Shown in pieces: positions 7,320-15,291 of a DNA stretch of 62,342 nucleotides. The notes below the pieces were generated by a model. It saw only the letters and a program-made list of their open reading frames with translations. It was not told where the DNA came from and made no database searches. The translations under genes were made by a program, and so were the position numbers. The stretch's first letter is position 1. Every line of letters begins with the position of its first letter. The stretch is from Streptomyces sp. JJ66 (lineage in GTDB: Bacteria > Actinomycetota > Actinomycetes > Streptomycetales > Streptomycetaceae). The DNA lies in assembly GCF_019303495.1 (NCBI RefSeq), contig NZ_JAEVFI010000019.1, positions 24,455 to 86,796 of the forward strand, read 5' to 3'.

Positions 7320-8240
7320 TCACGGGGTGATGACGAGCTTGCCGCGTGCGTGGCCGGTGCGGCTGGCGTCGAACGCGGCGCCGACCTGCTCCAGCGGGAA
7401 CGTCCGCTCCACCTCCACGGTGACCGCCCCGCGCTCCACCAGCCCCGCCAGCTCGGTCAGCGCCGCGCCGTCCGGGCGCACCCACACCAGGTGGCCGCCG
7501 TGCTCCACCACGTCCCCGTCCACGACGGAGGCGTGCCGCCCCTTGGGCGCCAGTACGGCCAGTGTCGTCTCCAGCTGGCCGCCGGCGAAGTCGGCCACCG
7601 CGCTCACCCCCTCGGGGGCCAGCTCCCGTACCCGGTCGGTCAGCCCCTCGCCGTAGGCGACGGGGGTGGCGCCGAGCGCGCGCACGTAGTCGTGGTTGCG
7701 GGGCGAGGCGGTGCCGATGACCCGGGCGCCCCGGTCCACCGCGATCTGCACCGCGAAGCCGCCCACGCCGCCGGACGCACCGTGCACCAGCAGCACGTCA
7801 TCCGGGCCGACCGCCAGCCGGTCCAGGCTGCGCAGCGCGGTCAGCCCGGCCAGCGGCAGGCCGCCCGCCCGCGCCCAGTCCAGCGCGGCGGGCTTGCGGG
7901 CGACGTGGGTCGCGTTCACGGCGACGTACTGGGCGAACGTGCCCGCGTGCAGCATGTCCTTGCGGGCGTAGGCCATCACCTCGTCGCCCACCGCGAACTC
8001 CGGGGCGTCCATGCCCAGGGCCCGGACCACTCCGGCCACGTCCCACCCGGGGATGACGGGGAACACCGCGTCCAGCACCCCGTCCAGTCCGCCGGTCATC
8101 AGTTTCCAGTCCACCGGGTTGACCCCGGCCGCCCGGACCTCGATCAGCACCTGGTCCGGTCCCACCTTGGGGTCGGGCATCTCACCGACGGTCAGCCGGG
8201 AGTTGTCGTCGGCATAGGTGTCGTAGGTGACGGCACGCAT
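7320..8240 (-). CDS. NADP-dependent quinone-type oxidoreductase (zinc-less MDR)
   Basis: Protein of 306 aa, the usual length for zinc-independent medium-chain reductases of the quinone oxidoreductase type. The N-terminal GroES-like domain has VRAAGVNPVDWKL and PGWDVAGVV; the nucleotide domain has LLVHGASGGVGGFAVQIA, a Rossmann glycine pattern suited to NADPH. No zinc ligands are seen. It reduces quinones or activated alkenes in the cytoplasm; the true substrate is unknown. The ATG at 8240 follows GAAGGGG about 8 nt upstream. It appears monocistronic. Confidence 0.9.
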   Translation of the reverse strand: MRAVTYDTYADDNSRLTVGEMPDPKVGPDQVLIEVRAAGVNPVDWKLMTGGLDGVLDAVFPVIPGWDVAGVVRALGMDAPEFAVGDEVMAYARKDMLHAGTFAQYVAVNATHVARKPAALDWARAGGLPLAGLTALRSLDRLAVGPDDVLLVHGASGGVGGFAVQIAVDRGARVIGTASPRNHDYVRALGATPVAYGEGLTDRVRELAPEGVSAVADFAGGQLETTLAVLAPKGRHASVVDGDVVEHGGHLVWVRPDGAALTELAGLVERGAVTVEVERTFPLEQVGAAFDASRTGHARGKLVITP

Positions 8241-8465
8241 GAACTCTGCCCCTTCGTACGAGTGACTGCCGTGGGGTGCCACGGCGTTCCTCCCGCACCG
8301 TACGCCCGCCCGCGCCCCCGTGGCGATCTTGTGCCCGGGGCGGGCCGACACCACGTCAGCCCGCCCCGGGCGCCACGCGCTGTCAGCGCCACGCCACCCG
8401 GGACGCCGCTCTCGGCGCTCCTCGCTCCCGCACTCCGGCAGGCGTGGCCCCTGGGGCCGTTCCCG

Positions 8466-8786
8466 TCAGCCCTGCTTCGGCCCGGCCTGCTGGACGACCT
8501 CGAAGGACCACAGGGTGGAGCCGGAGGCGGCGGGCTTGTGCTGCTGCCCGCCCCCGCCTTGGTGGGCCGCCTTCATCGGCCCTTCCATCCACGCCTGGAA
8601 CGCCTCCTCGTCACGCCAGCGGGTGTAGACGAGGTACTGGTCGGTGCCCTCCAGCGGGCGCAGCAGCTCGAACCACTCGAAGCCGTCGGAGTTCTCCACG
8701 GAACCGGCACGAGCGCCGAACCGCTGCTCCAGCACCTCCCGCTGCTCATCCGGAACGGTCAGCACGTTGATCTTCACGATGCTCAT
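8466..8786 (-). CDS. Heme-degrading monooxygenase, MhuD/IsdG type
   Basis: Protein of 106 aa with an antibiotic-biosynthesis-monooxygenase fold. It begins SIVKINVL and has VENSDGFEWFELLRP and DEEAFQAWMEGPMKAAH, closely resembling mycobacterial MhuD. The three residues that matter in MhuD are at the same positions, Asn7, Trp66 and His75, so heme binding and non-canonical oxygenolytic ring opening are likely. Its role would be iron recovery from heme in the cytosol. No heme transporter is adjacent. The ATG at 8786 follows GATGGGGG. It lies about 225 bp downstream (in its own direction) of the quinone-oxidoreductase gene's opposite end, so it is probably transcribed alone or read through from the ECF operon. 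Confidence 0.88.
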   Translation of the reverse strand: MSIVKINVLTVPDEQREVLEQRFGARAGSVENSDGFEWFELLRPLEGTDQYLVYTRWRDEEAFQAWMEGPMKAAHQGGGGQQHKPAASGSTLWSFEVVQQAGPKQG

Positions 8787-8840
8787 GCCCCCATCCTGCC
8801 GTACCGCGTCCGGGGGCCGCCGCATGCCCGTGGACCGGGG

Positions 8841-9731
8841 TCAAGCGGAGGCCGGGCGTCCGCCTGAGCCCGGACCAGGTGGCGACTGCGGGGAGTCCGG
8901 GGTGCCGCTGGGCGGGGTGAAGGTCACCGGGGTGGTGAAGGCGGCGCGGTGGGTGGCGCGGCGCAGGGCGCGCAGCAGGGTGGGGCCGGTGGTGAGGGTG
9001 AGCACGACGGTCAGCGCGGCCCGGGGCAGGTCCCAGCCCAGTGAGGTGGCCAGCCAGTAGGCGGTGAAGCGGGCCAGGTTCGCGGCCACCGGGTCGCCGG
9101 GCACGAAGGAGATGGCGGTGCCGAGCCCACCGAGGTAGGGCCACCCCTGGAGGTTCATCACGATTCCGTACGCGACGGCGGCGGGGGCGCCGTAGGCGGC
9201 CAGGAGCAGCAGTTCGCGGCGGCCGCGCAGGCGGTGGGGCCGGGGCAGCAGTCCGGCGCCCATGGTCACCCAGCCGAGCGCGAGCATCTGGAACGGCAGC
9301 CAGGGGCCGACGCCCGCCGTCAGCAGCGCGGAGGCGAACATCGTCACCGCGCCCAGGACGAATCCGAAGCCGGGTCCCAGGACGCGTCCGGCGAGCACCA
9401 TGAGGAAGAACATCGGTTCCAGCCCGGCCGTGCCCGCCCCGAGCGGGCGCAGTGCCGCACCGGCTGCGGCGAGGACGCCGAGCATGGCGATGGCCTTGGC
9501 GTCCAGGCCGGAGTCGGCGATGGTGGCCACGACGACGGCGAGCAGGAGGGGCAGCAGCGCGGCGAACAGCCAGGGCGCGTCGTTGGAGTGGGCGAGCCCG
9601 GAGGCGGAGTCGGCCAGCAGCGGCCAGCCGAACGCGGCGATGCCGACGGCCGAGACCAGCGCCAGCGCGAGGGTGGAGCGGCGGCCGAGGCGCACCGGCC
9701 GGGTGCGGGAGGAGTCCGGGGCCACCGTCAT
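8841..9731 (-). CDS. ECF transporter S component (substrate-binding membrane protein)
   Basis: Protein of 296 aa with about six to seven membrane helices. LAGRVLGPGFGFVLGAVTMFASALL and GPWLPFQMLALGWVTMGAGLLP are typical of S components, which bind the vitamin or metal and topple in the membrane during transport. It is the last gene of the five-gene operon and its ATG overlaps the ATPase stop codon (ATGA). A charged N-terminal tail and a proline-rich C-terminal tail extend the core. Because the operon starts behind a cobalamin riboswitch, I infer a corrinoid or cobalt-related substrate. It does not obviously look like BtuM or CbiM. Confidence 0.82.
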   Translation of the reverse strand: MTVAPDSSRTRPVRLGRRSTLALALVSAVGIAAFGWPLLADSASGLAHSNDAPWLFAALLPLLLAVVVATIADSGLDAKAIAMLGVLAAAGAALRPLGAGTAGLEPMFFLMVLAGRVLGPGFGFVLGAVTMFASALLTAGVGPWLPFQMLALGWVTMGAGLLPRPHRLRGRRELLLLAAYGAPAAVAYGIVMNLQGWPYLGGLGTAISFVPGDPVAANLARFTAYWLATSLGWDLPRAALTVVLTLTTGPTLLRALRRATHRAAFTTPVTFTPPSGTPDSPQSPPGPGSGGRPASA

Positions 9732-11392
9732 GACGTGGCTCCCAGCGCCCGGCGCACCTGTGGCACGGTCAGCCACGGCTGTGGCGCGAGCACCTTCGCC
9801 GTCTGGGGCGCGAACGCGGGGGAGGAGACGACGACGTCGGCGGTGGGGCCGTCCGCGACGACCTCACCCTGCGCCATGACCAGCACGCGGTCGGCCAGTT
9901 CGGCCGCCAGCTCCACGTCGTGTGTGGCCAGCACGATGGCGTGGCCGCGCGCCGCCAGGTCGTGCAGCACCTCGGTGAGGCGGTGTTTGGCCGCGTAGTC
10001 CAGGCCGCGCGTCGGCTCGTCGAGCAGGATCAGCGGGGGCGCGGCGGTGAGCACCACGGCCAGGGCCAGCACCAGCCGCTGGCCCTCGGACAGGTCGCGC
10101 GGGTGGACGTCGTCGGCCACGCCGGGCAGCAGCTCGCCGACCAGGGCCCGGCAGGTGCCGCGGTCGGCACCGGCGTCGCGGTCGGCTGCGGCGCACTCGG
10201 CGGCTACGGTGTCGGCGGCCAGCAGGTCGCGTGGGTCCTGCGGCACCAGGCCCACGTGGCGCAGCAGCTGGCCGGGTTTGGTGCGGTGCGGGGTGTGGCC
10301 GCCGACGCGGACGCTGCCGTGGGCCGGTGCGTGCAGTCCGACCAGCGTGTTCAGCAGGGTTGACTTGCCCGCGCCGTTGCGGCCCATGAGCGCCACGGTC
10401 TCGCCCGCCTGGACGGTCAGGCTGACCCGGTGCAGGACGCCGGTGCGGCCCCGGCGCACGTCGAGTGTGGTCACCTGGGCCAGCGGCGCGGGCTCGGCCG
10501 GCCGGGTTGCGGCCCCCCGGGCCTCGTCGGCCGGTGACGCGGCGTCCGGGCGCGGCCGGGGCGGCTGCGGTGTGGCGGGCGCGAGCCGTTCGCGCAGCGG
10601 GCCCGCGCGGCGCCGGGCGTCGCGCACCGACAGCGGCGGCGGCGACCACCCGGCCAGCTCGCCGAGCTGCACCACCGGCGGCCGTACGGGGGAGTGGGCG
10701 AGCAGTTCGGCCGGGTCGCCGAGCTGGGCGGGCGCGCCGCGCTCGGGTAGCAGCAGCACCTGGTCGGCGTACTGGACGACGCGCTCCAGCCGGTGTTCGG
10801 CCATCAGTACGGTGGTGCCGAGGTCGTGCACGAGTCGTTGCAGCACCGCCAGTACCTCTTCGGCGGCGCCCGGGTCGAGCGCGGAGGTCGGCTCGTCGAG
10901 TACCAGGACGCGCGGGTGGGTGGTGAGCACCGAGCCGATCGCGACCCGCTGCTGCTGGCCGCCGGAGAGCGTGCCGATGGGGCGGTCGCGCAGTTCGGCC
11001 AGGCCCAGCAGGTCGAGGGTCTCCTCCACCCGGCGGCGCATGGTGGCCGGGGGCAGGCCGATGGACTCCATGCCGTAGGCGAGTTCGTCCTCCACGGTGT
11101 CGGTGACGAAGTGGGCGCGCGGGTCTTGGCCCACCGTGCCCACCACGTCGGCCAGTTCGCGCGGCTTGTGGGTGCGGGTGTCGCGCCCGTCAACGGTCAC
11201 CCGGCCGTGCAGGGTGCCGCCGGTGAAGTGCGGTACCAGGCCGCAGACGGCGTTCAGCAGCGTTGACTTGCCCACCCCGGACGGGCCGATGAGCAGGACC
11301 AGTTCGCCCTCGGGCACGGTGAAGTCGAGCCCGCGGACGGCCGGGGTGGCGGCGTCGGCGTACGTGACCTGGACGTTCTCGAAGCGGATCAC
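9728..11392 (-). CDS. ECF transporter ATP-binding protein with two fused ATPase domains
   Basis: Protein of 554 aa; two complete ABC ATPase domains are fused, replacing the usual EcfA1/EcfA2 pair. Domain 1: Walker A GPSGVGKST (36-44), signature LSGGQQQ (~142), Walker B VLVLDEPTSALDP (~162). A proline-rich linker follows (~268-305). Domain 2: Walker A GRNGAGKST (337-345), signature LSEGQR, Walker B LILLDEPTRGLD. It energises the T and S membrane subunits from the cytosolic face. The GTG at 11392 sits 9 nt after a perfect AAGGAGG and overlaps the EcfT stop codon (GTGA). The downstream S gene overlaps in the same way, so translation is coupled. Confidence 0.92.
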   Translation of the reverse strand: MIRFENVQVTYADAATPAVRGLDFTVPEGELVLLIGPSGVGKSTLLNAVCGLVPHFTGGTLHGRVTVDGRDTRTHKPRELADVVGTVGQDPRAHFVTDTVEDELAYGMESIGLPPATMRRRVEETLDLLGLAELRDRPIGTLSGGQQQRVAIGSVLTTHPRVLVLDEPTSALDPGAAEEVLAVLQRLVHDLGTTVLMAEHRLERVVQYADQVLLLPERGAPAQLGDPAELLAHSPVRPPVVQLGELAGWSPPPLSVRDARRRAGPLRERLAPATPQPPRPRPDAASPADEARGAATRPAEPAPLAQVTTLDVRRGRTGVLHRVSLTVQAGETVALMGRNGAGKSTLLNTLVGLHAPAHGSVRVGGHTPHRTKPGQLLRHVGLVPQDPRDLLAADTVAAECAAADRDAGADRGTCRALVGELLPGVADDVHPRDLSEGQRLVLALAVVLTAAPPLILLDEPTRGLDYAAKHRLTEVLHDLAARGHAIVLATHDVELAAELADRVLVMAQGEVVADGPTADVVVSSPAFAPQTAKVLAPQPWLTVPQVRRALGATS

Positions 11393-12705
11393 GGTTGCGG
11401 CCTCCTTGGCGCGCGGACGGATGCGGGCGCGGTCCGGCGGGACGGCTGGGGCGGCTGGGACGGCTGGGACGGCTGGGACGGCTGGGGCGGCGCATCGGCC
11501 TGCCGCCTGGCGCGCACCCCGCCGCGCGGCCCTTCCTGCCGTGCTGCGGGCGGTGCCTCGTCCGGGGTGTCCGGCGTCCGCGAGCGGCCCCGGTCCCCGC
11601 GCGCACCGGGCAGCGGCGCGACGAGGGCGGGCAGCAGGCCCAGCAGGCAGGCCGCGACGGCGCCCGGCGGCAGGACGGGCGCGGTGAGCGGGACGGCGGG
11701 CGGGCGCAGCGCGACCGGATCGCTCACGGCGACGGCCAGCACCCCGGCGGCCACCGCGAGCCCGGAGCCGGACACCAGCCAGGCGCGCACGCCCCACCGG
11801 TCCGGCCGGTACCGGGTGCGTACCGTGCGCCGACCGCCCAGCCGTAGCCCCACCAGCGCGAGCAGCACGCCCGCGCCGAGCACCGGCAGCCCGAACGCCG
11901 TGCCGTCCTCGGTCAGCAGCCCGTACGTCCCGGCGCACACCCCGAGCAGGCCGCCCAGCGTGCACGCGGTGGTGGCATGCCGCACGGCGCGCGGTACCGG
12001 CGCGGTGCGTCCGTAACCGCGCGCGTCCATGGCGGCGGCCAGCGCCACCGACCGCTCCAGCGCACCTTCCAGCACGGGCAGCGCGACCTGGGCGAAGGAC
12101 CGCAGGCCCCGGTCCGGGCGGCCCCGCAGTCGCCGCGCCGCCCGCAGCCGCAGCACGTCAGCGACGAGGTTCGGCGCGAAGGTGACGGCGACGACAACGG
12201 CCACCCCGACCTCGTACAGCGCTCCCGGCAGCGACTTCAGCAGCCGCGCCGGGCTCGCCAGCGCGTTCGCCGCGCCGATGCAGATCAGCAGGGTGGCCAG
12301 GCGCAGGGCGTCGCACAGCACGAAGTACAGCGCTTCGGCGCTCACCCGGCCGCCCAGCCGCACGCCCTGCGCCCAGCCGGGCAGCGGCACCTCGGGCAGG
12401 GTGAACAGCACGGTGGCGCCGGGCACGGGCGAGCCGAGCACCACCGCGAACAGCAGGCGCAGCACCAGGACCAGCAGGCCCAGGCGCAGGAAGACGCCGT
12501 AGGAGCGGGCCCAGGGCGCGTCCGTGCGCCGGGCCGCCACCACGTATCCGGCGACGGCCACCAGCAGCAGGAGCAGCAGCGGGTTGGTGGTGCGGGACGC
12601 GGCGGTGGCCAGGCCGAGTGCCCACAGCCACCAGGCCCCGGCGTGCAGCGCGGTGAACCGGTCCGCCAGCGGGGCCCGCAGGGCGGCGAGCGGACCCGGC
12701 GTCAT
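11389..12705 (-). CDS. ECF transporter transmembrane (T) component
   Basis: Protein of 438 aa. The EcfT core has several membrane helices and the coupling region LRLRAARRLRGRP plus AMDARGYG; the latter is the A-R-G motif that contacts the ATPases. The protein is longer than typical T subunits: after the last helix (~375) there is a ~60-residue polar tail rich in Arg and Pro with a QPSQPSQPSQPPQPS repeat, encoded by a 9-bp tandem repeat at 11441-11490. The ATG at 12705 overlaps the upstream stop (ATGA). It works with the fused ATPase and the S component encoded immediately downstream. Confidence 0.88.
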   Translation of the reverse strand: MTPGPLAALRAPLADRFTALHAGAWWLWALGLATAASRTTNPLLLLLLVAVAGYVVAARRTDAPWARSYGVFLRLGLLVLVLRLLFAVVLGSPVPGATVLFTLPEVPLPGWAQGVRLGGRVSAEALYFVLCDALRLATLLICIGAANALASPARLLKSLPGALYEVGVAVVVAVTFAPNLVADVLRLRAARRLRGRPDRGLRSFAQVALPVLEGALERSVALAAAMDARGYGRTAPVPRAVRHATTACTLGGLLGVCAGTYGLLTEDGTAFGLPVLGAGVLLALVGLRLGGRRTVRTRYRPDRWGVRAWLVSGSGLAVAAGVLAVAVSDPVALRPPAVPLTAPVLPPGAVAACLLGLLPALVAPLPGARGDRGRSRTPDTPDEAPPAARQEGPRGGVRARRQADAPPQPSQPSQPSQPPQPSRRTAPASVRAPRRPQP

Positions 12706-13415
12706 GAGCGGCGGCGCCGGACCTGCCACCCGGCCGCACCCGCCAGCAGCACGACGGCCACCACCCCGGCCACGGTCCCGAACGTGCTCACTCCCGCGTC
12801 CCCGGCGTCGTCCTCGGTGGCGTCTTCGCCTGCGGCCTCGGCCTCCCGGGTGGTGTCCGCGGCACCGGAGCCCTCCCCGCCCGAGCCCTCGTCAGCCGAG
12901 ACCTGCTCACCGCAGCCCGTCTCGGGGTAGCCGGAGATCGCGCACAGCAGCGCGGAGGAGTCGTAGCGCAGGGGCTTGGCGGTCGCGGCCAGCGCCTCGG
13001 CGGCGGTGCCGTCCGCCGGGACGCGGGCGCACGCCCGCATCGGCTCCGGCGGCCGCTCGCCGGGCGGCGCGTCCCCCGCCGTCCCGGGGTCGATGACGAG
13101 CGCCACGCGCTTGTGGCCCTCGCGCGGCGCGGTGTCGGCGCAGACGTCGGCGAAGTCGGCCTCCTGACGCGGCCGGTCGGCCTCGGCGGAGTTCTCACTG
13201 ACGGCGAACCGGAAGCCCAGCACGGCACCGTCGGCGGGCCGCAGCGTGCCCGGGCCCTCGGTGGCGTAGGACCAGGCGGCGCCCTCGGGGCGGTCCGCGT
13301 CCCAGGTCCAGAACACCCAGTACCGGTACCCCTCGGCCTGCGCGGGCGCGGCGCCCAGCACGAGCAGCAGCGTGCCGAGCGCCACAGCGCACGCGGTGCG
13401 CGCCGCCGCACGCAT
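12702..13415 (-). CDS. Secreted membrane-anchored SCO2322-family protein, possible transcobalamin-like beta domain
   Basis: Protein of 237 aa with a signal peptide (VALGTLLLVLGAAPAQA), an exported domain, an acidic linker (ADEGSGGEGSGAADTTREAE) and a C-terminal membrane helix followed by RRRRS. The family is known to me only as SCO2322-like, without function. The start of the mature part (YRYWVFWTWDADRPEGAAW, then PADGAVLGFRF) has the aromatic G-W-Y and D-G-x-x-x-x-W/F-R-F spacing seen in transcobalamin-like DUF4430 domains; this is my inference, not an established assignment. Its ATG (13415) overlaps the preceding stop by one base, and it lies between the alpha-barrel protein and the ECF genes. 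Confidence 0.75.
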   Translation of the reverse strand: MRAAARTACAVALGTLLLVLGAAPAQAEGYRYWVFWTWDADRPEGAAWSYATEGPGTLRPADGAVLGFRFAVSENSAEADRPRQEADFADVCADTAPREGHKRVALVIDPGTAGDAPPGERPPEPMRACARVPADGTAAEALAATAKPLRYDSSALLCAISGYPETGCGEQVSADEGSGGEGSGAADTTREAEAAGEDATEDDAGDAGVSTFGTVAGVVAVVLLAGAAGWQVRRRRS

Positions 13416-14701
13416 CAGTGGTCGCTCCCGGTGCCGGAGGCCGGGTTCGCCGAGTCGGCCGTGTCACCGGACCCGGAGTTCTTGCGGCGCGCGAACACAC
13501 CGGTGGCGAAGAGCGCGCCGCCGATCGCCGCGGCCACCCCAATCCACAGCGCGGCGTCAAAGCCGTCCTCGGAGCCGTCCCCGGCCCCCTCCTTCTCCTG
13601 CTCCTGCGGCTCCCCCTCCTGGGGCGCCGGGCCGGTCGCGGCGAGCTGGGCGACCAGGTCGGTGCCGCCGAACGCGGTCGGGTCACCGCCCGCGGCGCGC
13701 ACCGCCAGCACCAGCTGGGCCAGCGCGGCCGGGCTCTCCTGGACGCCGGGCCATTCGGTGTGGTGCTCCGCCAGCCAGGCCAGGGGCTGCTCGACGTCGT
13801 AGCCACCCCCGGCGAGCGTCAGCACCGCCAGCGTGGTGGTGCCGTAGTCGGGCTGGTCCTCGGCGCCGGGCAGGGCGGACATCAGGTGGCCGTCGTGCGC
13901 GGCCAGCTGGGTGTGCAGGTAGGCCGCGCCCGCCTGCGCGGCGTCTTCCCGGGCGAACGCGTCGCCGTCGGTGCAGGCGGGCAGTTCGGGCGCCGCGTCA
14001 CCGGCCGAGTCGGCGGCGACGGCCAGGCCGGACTCCTGGGCGGCGAGCGCGGCGGCGGCGGTGGCCAGCGCGTTCGGCGCCAGCTTTCCGTCCTCGCCGG
14101 GCTGGTAGGCGAACGCGCCGCGCTCCTCCTCGGGCGCCTCGCAGCCGAGCTGGAAGCCGCGCAGGGCGTCGTGGGTGGCCGCCTGGGGCTTCTCCCCGGC
14201 GGCGAGCAGCGCGCCCATGACGACGGCGGTGGAGTTGGCGTCCGACGCGCCGCCGGGGTTGTAGCCCCAGCCGCCGTCGTCGTTGCGTACGGACTGAAGC
14301 CACTGGACGGCCTCGCCCACCGGCTCGTCGTCCTCGCCCGCGACGGCGGCCAGCGCCTGCACGGCCAGCGCGGTGGCGTTGGTGTCGCGCACGGTGGTGT
14401 CGTCGCACGCCTGGCCGGGGTCGGGGCGGTAGGCGGTGAAGGCGCCGTCATCGCACTGCTGGCCGGTCAGCCAGCTCACGGCCGCCTCGGCCGGGGTGAC
14501 GCCGACGGCGTCCTGGGCGAGCAGCGCGTGGGCGTGGCGGAAGACGCCGTCGTACTGGGGGTCGGCGGTGCCGTACAGCTCCTCGGGCAGCGACGCCCCC
14601 GGGGTGGGGGAGGGCGAGTCGTCCGCCAGGGCGAGGGGTGCCGCGGACGCGCACAGGACGGTGGACGCGGCCAGGGCCACGGCGCAGCGGCGGAGGAACA
14701 T
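13415..14701 (-). CDS. Secreted prenyltransferase/squalene-oxidase-repeat protein, possible corrinoid binder
   Basis: Protein of 428 aa: signal peptide (CAVALAASTVLCASAAPLALA), a long alpha-helical region built of repeats such as AVSWLTGQQCDDGAF, AVQWLQSVRNDDGGWGYNPGG and AYLHTQLAAHDGHL, then a polar linker, a membrane helix (ALWIGVAAAIGGALFATGVF) and ARRK. The repeats predict an (alpha/alpha)6 barrel like squalene cyclases and like the N-terminal domain of intrinsic factor and transcobalamin. First gene of the operon, directly behind the cobalamin riboswitch, which favours corrinoid binding at the cell surface over enzymology. I chose the ATG at 14701 (AAAGG 7 nt upstream); a GTG one codon earlier is possible. 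Confidence 0.82.
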   Translation of the reverse strand: MFLRRCAVALAASTVLCASAAPLALADDSPSPTPGASLPEELYGTADPQYDGVFRHAHALLAQDAVGVTPAEAAVSWLTGQQCDDGAFTAYRPDPGQACDDTTVRDTNATALAVQALAAVAGEDDEPVGEAVQWLQSVRNDDGGWGYNPGGASDANSTAVVMGALLAAGEKPQAATHDALRGFQLGCEAPEEERGAFAYQPGEDGKLAPNALATAAAALAAQESGLAVAADSAGDAAPELPACTDGDAFAREDAAQAGAAYLHTQLAAHDGHLMSALPGAEDQPDYGTTTLAVLTLAGGGYDVEQPLAWLAEHHTEWPGVQESPAALAQLVLAVRAAGGDPTAFGGTDLVAQLAATGPAPQEGEPQEQEKEGAGDGSEDGFDAALWIGVAAAIGGALFATGVFARRKNSGSGDTADSANPASGTGSDH

Positions 14702-14830
14702 CACGGTGCCTTTCGGTGAACGGGGCCGCGTCAGCCGTCACCGCGCGCGCCGCGCCGGAGCGCGGGCACTGACGGGCTCGGCATCCGCAGACCTCGACGG
14801 TGCCGTCGGCCCACTCGGGCCGCCGGGAGC

Positions 14831-14853
14831 CTGCCCTCCCCACGGGGAGGGCG
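14831..14853 (-). terminator. Hairpin in the cobalamin leader (expression platform candidate)
   Basis: Read on the minus strand, CGCCCTCCCC and GGGGAGGGC pair around a 2-3 nt loop right after the 3' conserved box of the cobalamin riboswitch and 130 nt before the first gene. It could be an intrinsic-type terminator or an anti-antiterminator; no U tract follows, which is common in this group. Confidence 0.55.
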
Positions 14854-14854
14854 T

Positions 14855-14985
14855 ACCGCCACGGCCAGGTGTTCCGGCTCGCGCCCGCCCGACGGCACGG
14901 CGTCGGTGCGGCACGCTCACGGTTGCGGGTCAGCGCCGGAGTCTCACCGGCTTCCCCCGGCCAGGGCGGGTGCTGCACCGGACAC
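14855..14985 (-). promoter_or_regulatory. Cobalamin riboswitch
   Basis: On the minus strand the order of conserved boxes is right: GGGGGAAGCCGGTGAGACTC (complement of 14943-14962), then CGGCGCTGACCCGCAACCGT, and the 3' B12 box GCCGGAACACCTGGCC (complement of 14863-14878). The box after the riboswitch leads into a strong hairpin and then the five-gene ECF operon. In this family adenosyl- or related cobalamin binding shuts expression off, so the operon should be induced when corrinoid is scarce. Confidence 0.9.
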
Positions 14986-15070
14986 TCTAACGGCGGAGCG
15001 CTCACCGCCCGGCGTGCGCCTGGTCACGCACCGCCGTCCACCACGTGCGGTAACGCCTTCCGCACGGCTT

Positions 15071-15180
15071 GTCACTGATCCTTTCGTGTGACCTACGGGT
15101 GTGCATTCCTCACACCTCCTTCGTGACACGCGTGACTACTCGGTCACCCACCGGCATGGAAATCTCGGTGTCACGCCGGA
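15071..15180 (+). promoter_or_regulatory. Dense GTCAC/GTGAC repeat array upstream of lanKC
   Basis: Within 110 bp there are repeated GTCAC or GTGAC pentamers (for example at 15071, 15088 and several between 15122 and 15175) plus a perfect 6-bp inverted repeat GGTGTG-N7-CACACC at 15098-15116. This lies 110-220 bp before the lanthionine synthetase start, where a RamR-type regulator would be expected to bind. The stretch also contains the far end of the cobalamin operon's promoter region. Operator function is inferred from position and repetition. Confidence 0.45.
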
Positions 15181-15291
15181 TCGACGATCCGCGGCAGGCG
15201 GGCCGATCGTCCGCACCCACCGGACCGGTAGGCCGTCCCAGCGGCGGACCGCACCGCGACACCCGGCGCCCGCAACCACCGAGGGGGGACG

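Noticed and set aside
11441..11490. Short tandem repeats as a CRISPR array
   Set aside because: Nine-bp units without spacers, inside the EcfT coding sequence; no CRISPR array or cas gene is present in the window.
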